A stretch of DNA of 64,000 nucleotides, taken from Typhlomys cinereus. Lineage: Eukaryota > Chordata > Mammalia > Rodentia > Platacanthomyidae. The notes below the pieces were generated by a model that saw only the letters and a list, made by a program, of their open reading frames with translations, had not been told where the DNA came from and did no database searches. The DNA lies in NCBI GenBank assembly GCA_023101885.1, contig JALPQD010000088.1, forward strand, positions 4,623,501 through 4,687,500, given 5' to 3'. Of the stretch, positions 19,954 to 30,171 are shown one piece after another. Each line of letters begins with the position of its first letter. Position 1 is the first letter of the stretch. The translations under genes were made by a program, and so were the position numbers.

Positions 19954-22412
19954 GTAAGCTTCCACATCAGACCCAACACCTGCAAAAATCAAAGACAAAG
20001 GTATCCAGAAAAATGCCTGGAGGCAGATATTTCTCTCTGGGATCATTGAGAACTCAGAGAAATGCTTATGCATGTTTCATATGATCAGAAGTTATGGATA
20101 TCCAAATACTGTGGAGATCATGTGACAGAACAAAAGTATAAGAGGGAGTTATTTTCTTCTTTACTGAAAAGGAACATCTGTGATTTATAAACCTGCTATT
20201 TAAATACTGCGATTTCAGTTGTTTCTTTCCAGAAAATGATGTTAATTATTTTAACTAAACCCAGGCTTCGTGAGCAGATCAAATAGTGGTATCAATATAA
20301 AAATATTATTAAAATTTGAAATACCATATGAACAACTTTCAAAGAAGGAATATTAGTAAAAATAGAAAATCAAGCTTGGGAACAAGTTACAAAAAGCATA
20401 GAAATAGGAATTTACAAAAATTACACAATAAACAAGTAGCTCTGACAATGAACAGATCCAAACTCACACTTTAATTCCATCACTAGAGTTACTACTGGGT
20501 GTTGGAAACTCAGTTTCTTAGACATTTAAAGGAACAACTGATGCTCAAGAATGTGAAGAGGTCAATTGTCCATCCTCTTGTGAGACAGTAAAGAAATGTT
20601 CAGTTCCTAGTGGCAGAGTAGGAGAAAACATGTAATATTGATCTCTCTGTATATTTGCTTCAGTCTCTGACAGATCACAAGGACAGAGACTATGCTGTGT
20701 GTCTCTAGATGTCAAAAAATTAGGCAAACTTCTTGCATACCATGGAGACCCATACTTGTTCAAAGAATGAAAGAATGGACAGCTCAGCTCTAAGTGATTC
20801 GCTACTTTTTCACTTAAACATTTGTGTCATTCAGGCACTGCATACAGTTTGTTAACCAAATTACTATTATTCAGCTGAGATTCAGCAAGACAGGCCATTT
20901 GCACAAAGTCTCACAAGATAGTGCATTTGTTTCATTATCCACATGAGTTTTATGATAGAATTAATCAGTCAATCAGTTACCAATCAACTGAATGAATTAC
21001 TGTCTTCAGGAACTTCACATTAAAAGTATATCCAATGATATATTATTCATGCTCCAGCAAGTGCTCAGACACATGCCATCAAATGCATCCCAGATTAATT
21101 TAGTGGACCACACACACAAACAGACATAAAGGTAGGAGATAGAATTAACACTTAAGGTGTGAAAATATCATAATTTCACTTGTATTTATATATGAAATTT
21201 AAAAGAATAAAACCAAGGTTAAAAATCTTAATGGAATATTTGTAGTTAAAGCTAAGTATTAGATTGAGATTGATTTATGTTTAGATCACCTCTCTTACTT
21301 CAGTCCTCAGGAGGTATCAGCTTTAAGATCTGTTAATTCAGAATAACTCACATGATATGTGAAGATTATCTAAGGTGAAGTGGCCCAGGGTTCAATTTGT
21401 GATAAGATAGAGCAAATCCTCAATAAATCATCTCCACAATAGGGTGAGGTTTAGGATTAGGATTATGAGTAAATCTAGTAAGTCAACTTTTCCATATATT
21501 TATAAATCATGACTCAATTTTTTCAAATTTAGAGGACTCTCTAGTAGCATAGTCGTGCCCAGAAATGAAAGAGTTTATCAACACTGGAAAATACTGGGAT
21601 TTTTTTTGTATTCTTTGAAGAATATCTGAGTTGCATATTAGGAAAAGAGAATATTTTGTCTCAAACGAGGAATTTTCTTCAGCTTTTTCTATACTAATTG
21701 TAAAGTGAATTAGTGCATAAGAAGTTTGCTACTTGTGAAGCAAAGAATATTAAAAGATCAACAAAAAATAAGGTAAATTTTATATTTATTAATTTATTCT
21801 TATTTGACTGGATAAGGTTTTTTTTTCCCCTTCTAGGAAGGCAATAGACTAAAACTCAAGATTTGACATGTATAGAAGATATTTGGTTAAAAAAAATGGT
21901 TCTCTTTGAAATGGTTCTCATAATGTTTCTTTATTTCTGGAATTTGACCAAATTGAATGGAAAGCTTTGATTCAACTAAATAATGCTTTTAAGGAGCCTA
22001 GGAGCTAATGCTGTTTTGGGTAATGTTCTCTGGACAATAAAAGACAGGAGTGAACTCTGTCTAGAATTCAACACATGTCTATCTACATTATTCCTTTGCT
22101 AACTCATCCCTCACAAATATGCAGCATCATCTCCACATTGCCTATTCCTACTTTCTTCTTTCACCATGAAACTAGGGTTCTCTTATCACCGCACTACTGT
22201 ACACATCCTTACCAATCCAGTTGGAAACCTCCCACTCTCTCTCTCTGGAACTTGCATAATCCTATAAGCAAGTTCCTCTGGAAAACATCATTACCAACTT
22301 GCTCTTCCTGAAGTCCACTTATGTCCCAGAAAACAATGTTTTACCTAAAACCATCTTCTGTCATATCACTGTTTTCACTAAAACTCATTCTTTTCACTTT
22401 GTGTCATAAGTC
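19954..22412. other. Non-coding DNA shared by units 2, 3 and 4
   Basis: No coding potential. A tract at 20251-20536 appears base-for-base identical to 36016-36301 in unit 3, while unit 4 (51060-51345) differs at many positions. Confidence 0.6.
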
Positions 22413-22426
22413 TATGTTGACTTTTG

Positions 22427-23085
22427 ATTTTTTGTTGTTTTTTTTTCACTTCTTTTTGTATTTATTTTATGCTGAATTTATTCCCAGGCCATAACTTTTT
22501 GTTTCTTCAGTTTCTTCTGGATATCTTTTTCTTCTGTGCAACCTCCTCTTCTGACTTAGGAACAATCTGTTCCTTTCCCTTAAGGGTTATCTCAATGTGG
22601 CAGGGGGAGCTCATGTATGGGTTAATCCAACCATGAGCTCTGTAAGTTCTGCGGCGCATCTTGGGTGCCTTGTTCACGTGGATATGTTCAATGACCAGAG
22701 AATCTACATCCAAACCCTTAAGTTCAGCATTATTCTCTGCATTTTTAAGCATGTGCAGCAAAAACTCAGCACTCTTTTTGGCCCACCAACCCTGTGTTCA
22801 GCCCCACTGTTTAGCCTGGGCACACCTACCAACTCCACCATTATACAGTCAGAATGGCACACATTGTTTCTTTAAAGTGATATCTTTCAGGTATTTGGTG
22901 GTTTTTCAGATATGCATCCTCTTGATGGCCTGGCAGTTTCACGGGTGTTCTTAAAGTGAACATATAGATTTGAACCTCTTGATTTGCATGATTTTATAGG
23001 GTTCTGTAGGTCAAGAGAGTAGCGAACCATTTTGACAGGTCAACTCAGGCCACTCGCAGGAAGAGGGAGACCGGGGGTTTCTGCC
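22427..23085 (-). pseudogene. Rpl17: RPL17 processed pseudogene
   Basis: Minus-strand copy of the large-subunit ribosomal protein uL22/RPL17 mRNA. The frame at 22507-22761 encodes [36 protein letters not shown] and [11 protein letters not shown], the C-terminal half of RPL17. The N-terminal half follows to about 23030 in broken frames. There are no introns. A poly-A tail is seen as T-rich sequence at 22428-22447. An imperfect 14-bp target-site duplication (tatgttgacttttg at 22413-22426, tatattgacttttg at 23086-23099) flanks it. Units 3 and 4 have the empty site. Not functional because of frameshifts. Confidence 0.93.
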
Positions 23086-23099
23086 TATATTGACTTTTG

Positions 23100-23409
23100 T
23101 GATTATACTGTGTTTTCTTTGACAGTTTTATTAAACTTGACAGGTTTAATAGGAAATATGTATCTTATATATGTAAAACACTATATAGATGCACTATAGA
23201 TGCATGGATTATATGAACTTGACTATATAGTTCAAATAAATATAATCATACCAAACCATCCTGCCCTTCTCGTCAGACTGACAGACTCAGTTGTTTGTGT
23301 AATACTTCCTAGATGACCACAAGTAATGTGAAGCTTATCAGATCTGTTTTCTCCATTTGTCCCACTTACATTCCATTCTGCAAAGATATAAAAACTGCAG
23401 TCTTCATTG

Positions 23410-23468
<59 letters not shown>

Positions 23469-24538
23469 CATTGCCCTCATCTCTCTTGCTTGCACCATTC
23501 TTTATCTAATACATCAGGATATCCAGACATATGTTGAAATAAATCCAAAATTTTACAACTTGTCATTATTGTTGATAATAATTGACAATATTATTATTGT
23601 TTGGTTGAAATATATTAACTTTTTTTAAAATATCACAATTGTCCCCTAAGTCATCCAGAACCTTTCATTCTTACCCCAGTCAGCTCTATTATCAGCAGAT
23701 TAACCCAGTTCCACTTTCAAGATGAGACAGAATGCCACTTTGTTCAAATCATATTGTGTTTTCCAGTCTCACTCTGACTAAAACATTAAGAACCCAGAAC
23801 AGTGGGTGAGTCCCCGCTGATGTACTTTTCTCACAAACACCACTGCCTCGTAACTTTCATTCTCTCGACCTCAAATGCTCTTTCCCCAACACACCCAAGC
23901 ACTATATCCCTTCACCTCTTACAAATTTGCTCCAAGTCTGATCTCTTTCCCAGGTAAGTGATGCAACAGCAGTTCCCACACACAGGATGTTGAGGCAAAA
24001 GGAGTCCACATTCCAGAAAAGCCTGAGATAATTAGTTAAAGAAAAGTTGGATTTTATTTTAAACGATAGAACTTCCCATACTAACACATTTGAATGTGTA
24101 TTTACTCACCTCTTTCCTTTCCTGTCCCTGCAAAGCTTTGGAGACATTTCATTTATATGCCATATTTGTTTTATTTGATGTCCTAGTCTTTCTCCAAAAT
24201 TCAACTTTCATAAATATGTGTCACAGTCCTTTATTTATGCTCTGTGGGGCTGTGTCGTGGTAACAATATCCACAACGAAAATGCACATTTACGGAAACTT
24301 ATAATCACAGAGAATCAACTAACTTCTGGTTGATTTTAATATGCTAAACCATTTAACTAAAACTTTAGAAAGGAAAAAAGTTTTCAAGATTTTGTTTTGT
24401 AACGATTCTTGATTTAGGAAAATAAGTGAAGATTTCAAAACGGATAGCTTTCTTTTTGCTTTTTCTTTTTATTTTGTGTGTCTGTATATGTGTATCAGAG
24501 GGTACTTTGTGTCCCTGTGGAGGCCCAAGGATGACTTC
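23100..24538. other. Non-coding DNA shared by units 2, 3 and 4
   Basis: Contains the CT microsatellite at 23414 and otherwise unremarkable homologous flank. No gene seen. Confidence 0.6.
23414..23468. repeat. (CT)n microsatellite, unit 2
   Basis: Long CT run, present at the same site in units 3 (38979) and 4 (53049). Confidence 0.95.
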
Positions 24539-24551
24539 AAGAATCATCCTG
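24480..24551 (-). mobile_element. B2/B3-like SINE, part 1 (split by L1)
   Basis: Right-hand part is at 26016-26180. Together they equal the SINE at 292-505, 42410-42640 and 54510-54745. The split is caused by the L1 at 24552. Confidence 0.65.
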
Positions 24552-26002
24552 TGTGGAGAGAGGGGAACTCTCCTACATTGCTGGTGGGAATGCAGGCTCA
24601 TACAGCCGCTCTGGCGAGCCATCTGGAGATTCTTAAAGAAATTAAAGATTGAAATGCCATATGACCCTGCTATTCCACTTTTGGGAATAACCCCCCATAC
24701 AGCAGAGGTTCACCTCGATAGCACAAGCTCGACCATGTTCATAGCAGCACTGTTTACAATAGCAAAGTCATGGAATCAGCCCAAATGTCCAACAGTTGAG
24801 GAGTGGATAAGGAAAAGGTGGTACATCTATACAATGGAGTACTACTCAGCCATCAAAAATGATGAATTACTGGAATTTGCCGGGAAATGGATGTCATTAG
24901 AAACAATTATATTAAGTGAAGTATCCCAGACCCAGAAAACTAAGCACCGTATGTACTCCCTAATAGGTGGCTCCTAGTACCAAACCCACCCAGCCCACCT
25001 AGAGACAGTAATTGCAAGGATTATGAACAGGAGGGATGGGGTAGGAGGGCCACACCAGAAACACAAAGAGAAGGGACCATGTTACAGCAGAGAAAATAGG
25101 CCTCCATCAAGGACCCAAATAAGTAATGAGACATCTGATTAAGTTCACAGACTTTTGTTCCTGATCATTTACTACTGAGGGGGTATGATCTCACCAGAAG
25201 AGGAGGCCACATAGTCTGGCAGATAAAAAGTAACCATTTTGCAAATGGGTGATAGACCCCTCCCTCACTGTGGTTTCCCACTTTTATTACATCTACCTTT
25301 GAATGTGCTTTTATCACAAGACTCTAGTTTAACAGCTTTTTGTCTCTGGCCAGGGGGTAACATACAATGCCCACCAGGATGGAGTGAAGGGCATTGCAGG
25401 AGCAGCAAAACTGCAAAAGAAAATCAACAAACCACAATCCAGAACTTCAGAGACTCTATATCAACCACCTAGAACTAGGCCAGCTTAATCTCTCCCCATC
25501 TTGAAGCTCAGGGAAATTTGCGGAAGAGGGGGGCGGTAAGAGTGTAAGAGCAAAAGGATGGGAGGAGCAATGATATGTAAGATACTCTATACTAGTTAGG
25601 GCTGAAGCAATCATAATTGGACTTTGCATGCCCTGCGCATTGTCCAACACACTGTTGACCTCACAAAGTCTAGCATCTGCTAAAGGCACCAAGATCCTTG
25701 GAGGCAAAGGATTGGCAGCCACAGCAGTGTTCCTATACCTAAGGGGAACACGGGAAAGGGTTCAGGGAAAGGTCACTGGGTCCTCGTACATCATCGGAGA
25801 GGAGGGCCCAGAGGAAAATCAGGCATGCACAAGAAAGGACTCTCTGGGAATTGGGGCGGGAGGCACTGGGGGATGGGGAGGGAGGGGGGTGGGGAGAGGG
25901 AGCAGGGGATATGGGTGGGGAGGAGGAGGGAGGGAGGGAACTGGTGTACCTATTAAGTTTGTATGAGCTGAAATAATAATAAAAATGTATTAATAATAAA
26001 AA
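24552..26002 (+). mobile_element. L1, 5'-truncated, inserted in the unit 2 SINE
   Basis: Starts in the ORF2 C-terminal coding part; the frame through 24977 is open and includes [39 protein letters not shown] and ends SLIGGS. The 3' UTR, a G-rich tract (25850-25940) and A-rich tail follow. A perfect 13-bp target-site duplication (aagaatcatcctg) lies at 24539-24551 and 26003-26015. Units 1, 3 and 4 show the uninterrupted target, so it inserted after duplication. Confidence 0.96.
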
Positions 26003-26015
26003 AAGAATCATCCTG

Positions 26016-26180
26016 GATTTCTTCTATCTGAAATTTTCCAGGCTCCACCCACCAGGGCCAGAAGTATAAATTGCACCATTTCTGCCTGGTGTTTTTACAT
26101 GGGACCTGGTATCTGAACTGAGATACTTTCTGCTTGCAAGGCAGAGTTTTAAGCTCTGAGCTATCTTTCCAACCCAGAAG
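26016..26180 (-). mobile_element. B2/B3-like SINE, part 2
   Basis: Continuation of 24480-24551, ending in the reverse of the tRNA-like head (gcaaggcagagttttaag, then tccaaccc). Confidence 0.65.
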
Positions 26181-27116
26181 GCTTCCTTATATAATCAGTA
26201 ACCTCAATAATAATACATCAAAATGATACTTTGAATTACATAGCTCCTCCAAGTACTCAGGTTCTGAAAATGCAAGGATGATGGTATGCAAAAAACTCAC
26301 CTATATTTTGAATCTCCAGAAAGTAAAGGATTAAAGTTAATTTACTTCAGCTACCTATCTTTCAATATCATAAGATATTCACACTGACATAATAGAAAAG
26401 AACATGGGGTTAAGGTAAATCAATTGCATATTACATCACTTGTCTCAGTTTCATGTTCAGAATGTGTATGCCACATATGCATTCTTAAGTTGAAATCCCA
26501 CCTTCCAATGTGATGGTCACATTCTAATGCTGGAACATCAGGAGGTGACAAGGCAGTAAAGGATGATCTCACAAGGTTGGAGCTAATTTGTTCAGAAATG
26601 CTCTAGGAGCTGAACCTATTCCACTCCATGAGAAACAGCAATCAGTAGCAGTGTGAAACAAGGACCTGGAATCTCAATATAAAGCATAACTACAGGGATG
26701 TTGATCTTATTAGGCAAAGCCTCCAGAACTGGAAGAAATACATTCCTGTAGTTTAGACATGCAGAGAACTAGCCGAACCACACAGAAACATAGAGAAATT
26801 CCCAGAAGTAAACAAAATACAAAAAACTAGCAAAACAAACATAAGTTTTCCAATGATCTCATGTAATGCTTTTCTTTATTAAACTTCAGTTTTACGCCTC
26901 CATTTCTCTGACAACTTAGGCAACTGAGATGCATCAGCTACAAAATCTTTTCCCTAGAATATTATCTGATCTATCACTACCATAAGCTTGCATTCTTCCT
27001 TTCTTGCATGCTTTAACTCAGGATTTTTGGTAAATTTTTAGTTGCTAAGGAGGAATGTATAGAATGGATCCAATAACAGATCACATGTCTTCCTTCCATT
27101 TGTAACAAGGAATCTC
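26181..27116. other. Upstream flank of OR-B, no gene seen
   Basis: Homologous to 506-1959, 42641-43534 and 54746-56264. Probably the last intron or proximal flank of the receptor gene. Confidence 0.6.
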
Positions 27117-27134
27117 CTTTCTCTTTAATGCAGG
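27117..27134 (+). promoter_or_regulatory. Splice acceptor before OR-B coding exon
   Basis: Pyrimidine tract followed by taatgcag; AG at 27132-27133. It is identical in layout to OR-A. Confidence 0.75.
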
Positions 27135-27152
27135 CTGGACACTTGATTCCCA

Positions 27153-28097
27153 ATGGAGAACACTACTGAGGTGAGAGAATTCATTCTTGTAGGTCTCAGT
27201 GATGACCCACAGCTGCAGATCCCACTGATCATCATCTTCTTCCTCATCTACCTCAGCACAGTGCTTGGGAACCTGGGAATGATTGGACTGATCCTGCTGG
27301 ACTCCCATCTCCACACTCCCATGTACTTCTTCCTCAGTCACCTGTCCCTGGCAGATTTTGGTTACTCTTCAGCCATCATTCCCAAAGTGCTGGCGGGTCT
27401 CCTCTCAGGACACAAAATCATGTCCCGCCATGCATGTGGCACCCAGTTCTTCTTCTTTGTCGGTTTTATCACTGTAGAAAATTTTCTCTTGGCCTCCATG
27501 GCTTATGACCGCTATGTAGCAGTGTTCAAGCCCCTGCATTACACCACCACCATGACCACAAACACATGTGTGTGTCTGACCTCAGGCTCCTATGTCTGTG
27601 GCTTTCTGAATGCTTCCATCCATACAGGGAACATTTTCAGTCTCTCCTTCTGCAAGTCCAATGTGGTGGACCACTTTTTCTGTGATGCCCCTCCTCTGCT
27701 GGCTCTCTCCTGCTCAGACACAAATGTCACTGAGATGGCTATTTTTTTAGTGGTGGGCTGCAATGTTCTCTTCTCTATTGTGGTCATCTTAATCTCCTAC
27801 CTGTTCATATTCATCGCCATCCTGAGGATGCGCTCAGCTGAAGGACGTCAGAAAGCCTTCTCTACCTGTGCTTCTCACCTCACTGCTGTCTCCATCTTCT
27901 ATGGGACAGTCATCTTCATGTACCTACAGCCCAGCTCCAGTCACTCCATGGGCACTGACAAGATGGCATCTGTGTTCTACACCATGGTCATCCCCATGCT
28001 GAACCCTCTGATCTACAGCCTGAGGAACAAGGAAGTGAAGGGTGCTTTTAAGAAGGCTGTAGGGAAAGCTAAATCTTCTCTGTCATTCACATTTTAA
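27153..28097 (+). CDS. Or5b: Olfactory receptor, OR5B-like (OR-B)
   Basis: Full-length receptor of 314 aa with the same helix layout and OR motifs as OR-A: Asn3 glycosylation site, PMYFFL, Cys95, MAYDRY, loop-2 cysteines, KAFSTC, and NPLIY in TM7. The acceptor cag ends at 27133, so the ATG is 20 bases into the coding exon. Residue 125, the Cys of the near-universal DRYxAVCxP stretch at the TM3/loop 2 edge, is Phe (codon TTC at 27525-27527). OR-B also has Gln at 20 where A, C and D have Glu. Coding sequence is closest to OR-C (shared IIP at 75-77, His87, LIS at 213-215, Leu243). About 130 bp downstream of the stop the unit's native 3' flank is cut off by an LTR-like sequence, so its 3' UTR must differ from its paralogues'. 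Confidence 0.95.
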   Translation: MENTTEVREFILVGLSDDPQLQIPLIIIFFLIYLSTVLGNLGMIGLILLDSHLHTPMYFFLSHLSLADFGYSSAIIPKVLAGLLSGHKIMSRHACGTQFFFFVGFITVENFLLASMAYDRYVAVFKPLHYTTTMTTNTCVCLTSGSYVCGFLNASIHTGNIFSLSFCKSNVVDHFFCDAPPLLALSCSDTNVTEMAIFLVVGCNVLFSIVVILISYLFIFIAILRMRSAEGRQKAFSTCASHLTAVSIFYGTVIFMYLQPSSSHSMGTDKMASVFYTMVIPMLNPLIYSLRNKEVKGAFKKAVGKAKSSLSFTF

Positions 28098-28229
28098 CTA
28101 CAAATACAAATCTGGTATAAGACACATTCACCCATTTCACATGCATGCATATGGGAAAAAATTGGCTGTTCAGTACATTGTTTCTAAGTCACTGCAGTAA
28201 TTCTAATTCTCAAATCTGAAGACCAGAGC

Positions 28230-29301
28230 TGTCGCAGGCCAAAGCCGTGACCTCCAAATCAGGGCTCCCCCAGAACTAAGGTTGGGCAAGGATTTGGTGA
28301 ATGGAGAACAGACACACACAACTCTCTAGGCTGAGTGAATCTGGACCCACTTTACTGAAGCTTTGTGACAGCTTTTATACTAGACAATTTGGGGGTAAAG
28401 AGTGCTAGTCCGCAGAAATCACCTTCAGGATGAACACTTTTTCAAGAACCTAACCCATTGCTTGAGGGTAAAGGCACTTACAGAACCATTCCCAGTATTT
28501 CCAATCTAATCTGTAATAGCTCCACCAAAATAGCCATGGGGTCTGAGTTCACATAGTTGTCATTGTTTTAACAGAAACTATGTTTTGAGAGGAGTTAAAA
28601 TACAGAGGAGATTTGAGCTCCCTTTGATTTCAATAAGGAACATGTTTTTCATTACAATTAACTATATGTGTATTATACATTTTCGTAAGTGATATAGATG
28701 AATCTGTTGGAGGGGGGTGCATGCTATACATTAATTTTTCCTTTTGGAGGATCCCAGTTCCTGGCTACTGTCATATAAGCTGGCCCATATCAGGTCACTA
28801 TTATAGAAACTATATTAGAATTTATCTTATTACTATTTTCTATTAACTTATGTGCTCTCTAAGAAATAGTTGTGTACTGATTCTATTGAACAGATGGCAT
28901 AGTCTCATATTTATACAATCTCTGAATTAGTTCATAGGTGGGAATTTTACCCACCTATACTTTAAGACTCTTGAAGTTGTTTTCTAATTTCTTTAAAATC
29001 AGTGTATACATTCTGGCTAAGTCTACTTTCTGTGTGTGATTAGACATGAAATCTCTATTTAGAATTTGACTTAATGTTAAAAACAATTTTTTTCTCTAGA
29101 TCAGGGAGCAGAAAGTTAGACTCAAAAAAACCTGAGAACAGGTAGGAGGCACTCCCAATTCCCAGAAGAATTCCTCCTGCCAGAGGCAAAACTTAAATTA
29201 CATAGGGAATAAACCCTAGCACCTGCCCATGGGCATTACTGTGACATTCTCCAGCAAGCAGGCTTTAGGACCGAACTGGGCAGAAACACTGGGGCCTGAC
29301 A
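28230..29301 (+). mobile_element. Probable ERV LTR (class II-like)
   Basis: Begins abruptly with TGTCGC exactly where homology with the OR-A, C and D 3' flanks stops, and has a TGACA end near 29301. A TATA-like element (ttttatac near 28372) and an AATAAA (near 29200) are placed as in LTRs. No flanking host duplication is seen at the right, and I do not see a primer-binding site, gag, pol or env frame. Family naming is uncertain; it could be another repeat type. Confidence 0.45.
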
Positions 29302-29381
29302 ATCCCCATATTTTACTTATTTCTCTTATTTATTTCAAATAATGCCATGTCCTTTTCCCAGAAAATGTTGTTTTTTTTTTT
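29302..29381. other. Short unassigned sequence
   Basis: T-rich stretch between the LTR-like block and the L1; could be ERV internal sequence or host DNA. Confidence 0.3.
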
Positions 29382-30123
29382 TAACCGTTGTGCAAATTGG
29401 TGATAGACCCCTCCCTCACTGTGGTTTCCCACTTTTATTACATCTACCTTTGAATGTGCTTTTATCACAAGACTCTAGTTTAACAGCTTTTTGTCTCTGG
29501 CCAGGGGGTAACATACAATGCCCACCAGGATGGAGTGAAGGGCATTGCAGGAGCAGCAAAACTGCAAAAGAAAACCAACAAACCACAATCCAGAACTTCA
29601 GAGACTCTATATCAACCACCTAGAACTAGGCCAACTTAATCTCTCCCCATCCTGAAGCTCAGGGACATTTGCGGAAGAGGGGGCAGTAAGAGTGTAAGAG
29701 CAAAAGGATGGGAGGAGCAATTGATATGTAAGATACTCCATACAAGTTAGGGCTGAAGCAATCATAATTGGACTTTACATGCCCTGTGCATTGTCCAACA
29801 CACTATTGACCCCACAAAGTCCAGCATCTGCTAAAGGCACCAAGATGTTTGGAAGCAAGGGATTGGCAGACACAGCAGTGTTCCTATACCTAAGGGGAAC
29901 ACGGGAAAGGGTTCAGGGAAAGGCCACTGGGTCCTTGTAGGTCATCGGAGAGGAGGGCCCAGAGGAAAATCAGGCATGCACAAGAAAGGACTCTCTGGGA
30001 ATTGGGGCCGGAGGCACTGGGGGATGGGAAGGAAAGGGGGTGGGGAGAAGGAGCAGGGGATACGGGGGGGAGGAGGAGGGAGGGAGGGAACTGGTGTACC
30101 TAATAAGTTTGTATGAGCTGAAA

Positions 30124-30168
<45 letters not shown>

Positions 30169-30171
30169 AAA
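29382..30171 (+). mobile_element. L1 3' UTR fragment
   Basis: Starts in the 3' UTR, shares many rare variants with the L1 at 24552, and ends with a G-rich tract and a tail expanded into an (AAAT)n run at about 30123-30168. It abuts a second L1 directly. No clean target-site duplication. Confidence 0.9.
30123..30168. repeat. (AAAT)n microsatellite in L1 tail
   Basis: About eleven AAAT repeats, grown from the L1 poly-A tail. Confidence 0.95.

Larger units (their letters stand above)
18000..28229 (+). repeat. Tandem duplication unit 2 (holds OR-B)
   Basis: It is homologous along its length to units 3 and 4: a shared left end (near 46030 and 58740), candidate exon A, a CT microsatellite, a B2-like SINE, and the OR coding exon. 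Its 3' end is cut at 28229 after about 130 bp of 3' flank. It carries private insertions: an L1 fragment near 18818, an RPL17 retrocopy, and an L1 at 24552. Confidence 0.85.

Noticed and set aside
22661..22954. Plus-strand frames at 22597-22954
   Set aside because: They are the complement of the RPL17 retropseudogene.
23313..23628. Open frames rich in Ser-Leu or Arg-Glu around 23232-23628, 38881-39342 and 52947-53216
   Set aside because: They arise from CT microsatellites and flanking non-coding DNA; not conserved as proteins outside the repeat.
27081..27341. Antisense frames of 65-89 codons over each OR gene (for example 27081-27341, 43520-43759, 56220-56489 and 27590-27787)
   Set aside because: They recur at the same place in each receptor because the receptors are paralogous. 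They are mirror images of conserved coding sequence and have no protein features of their own.
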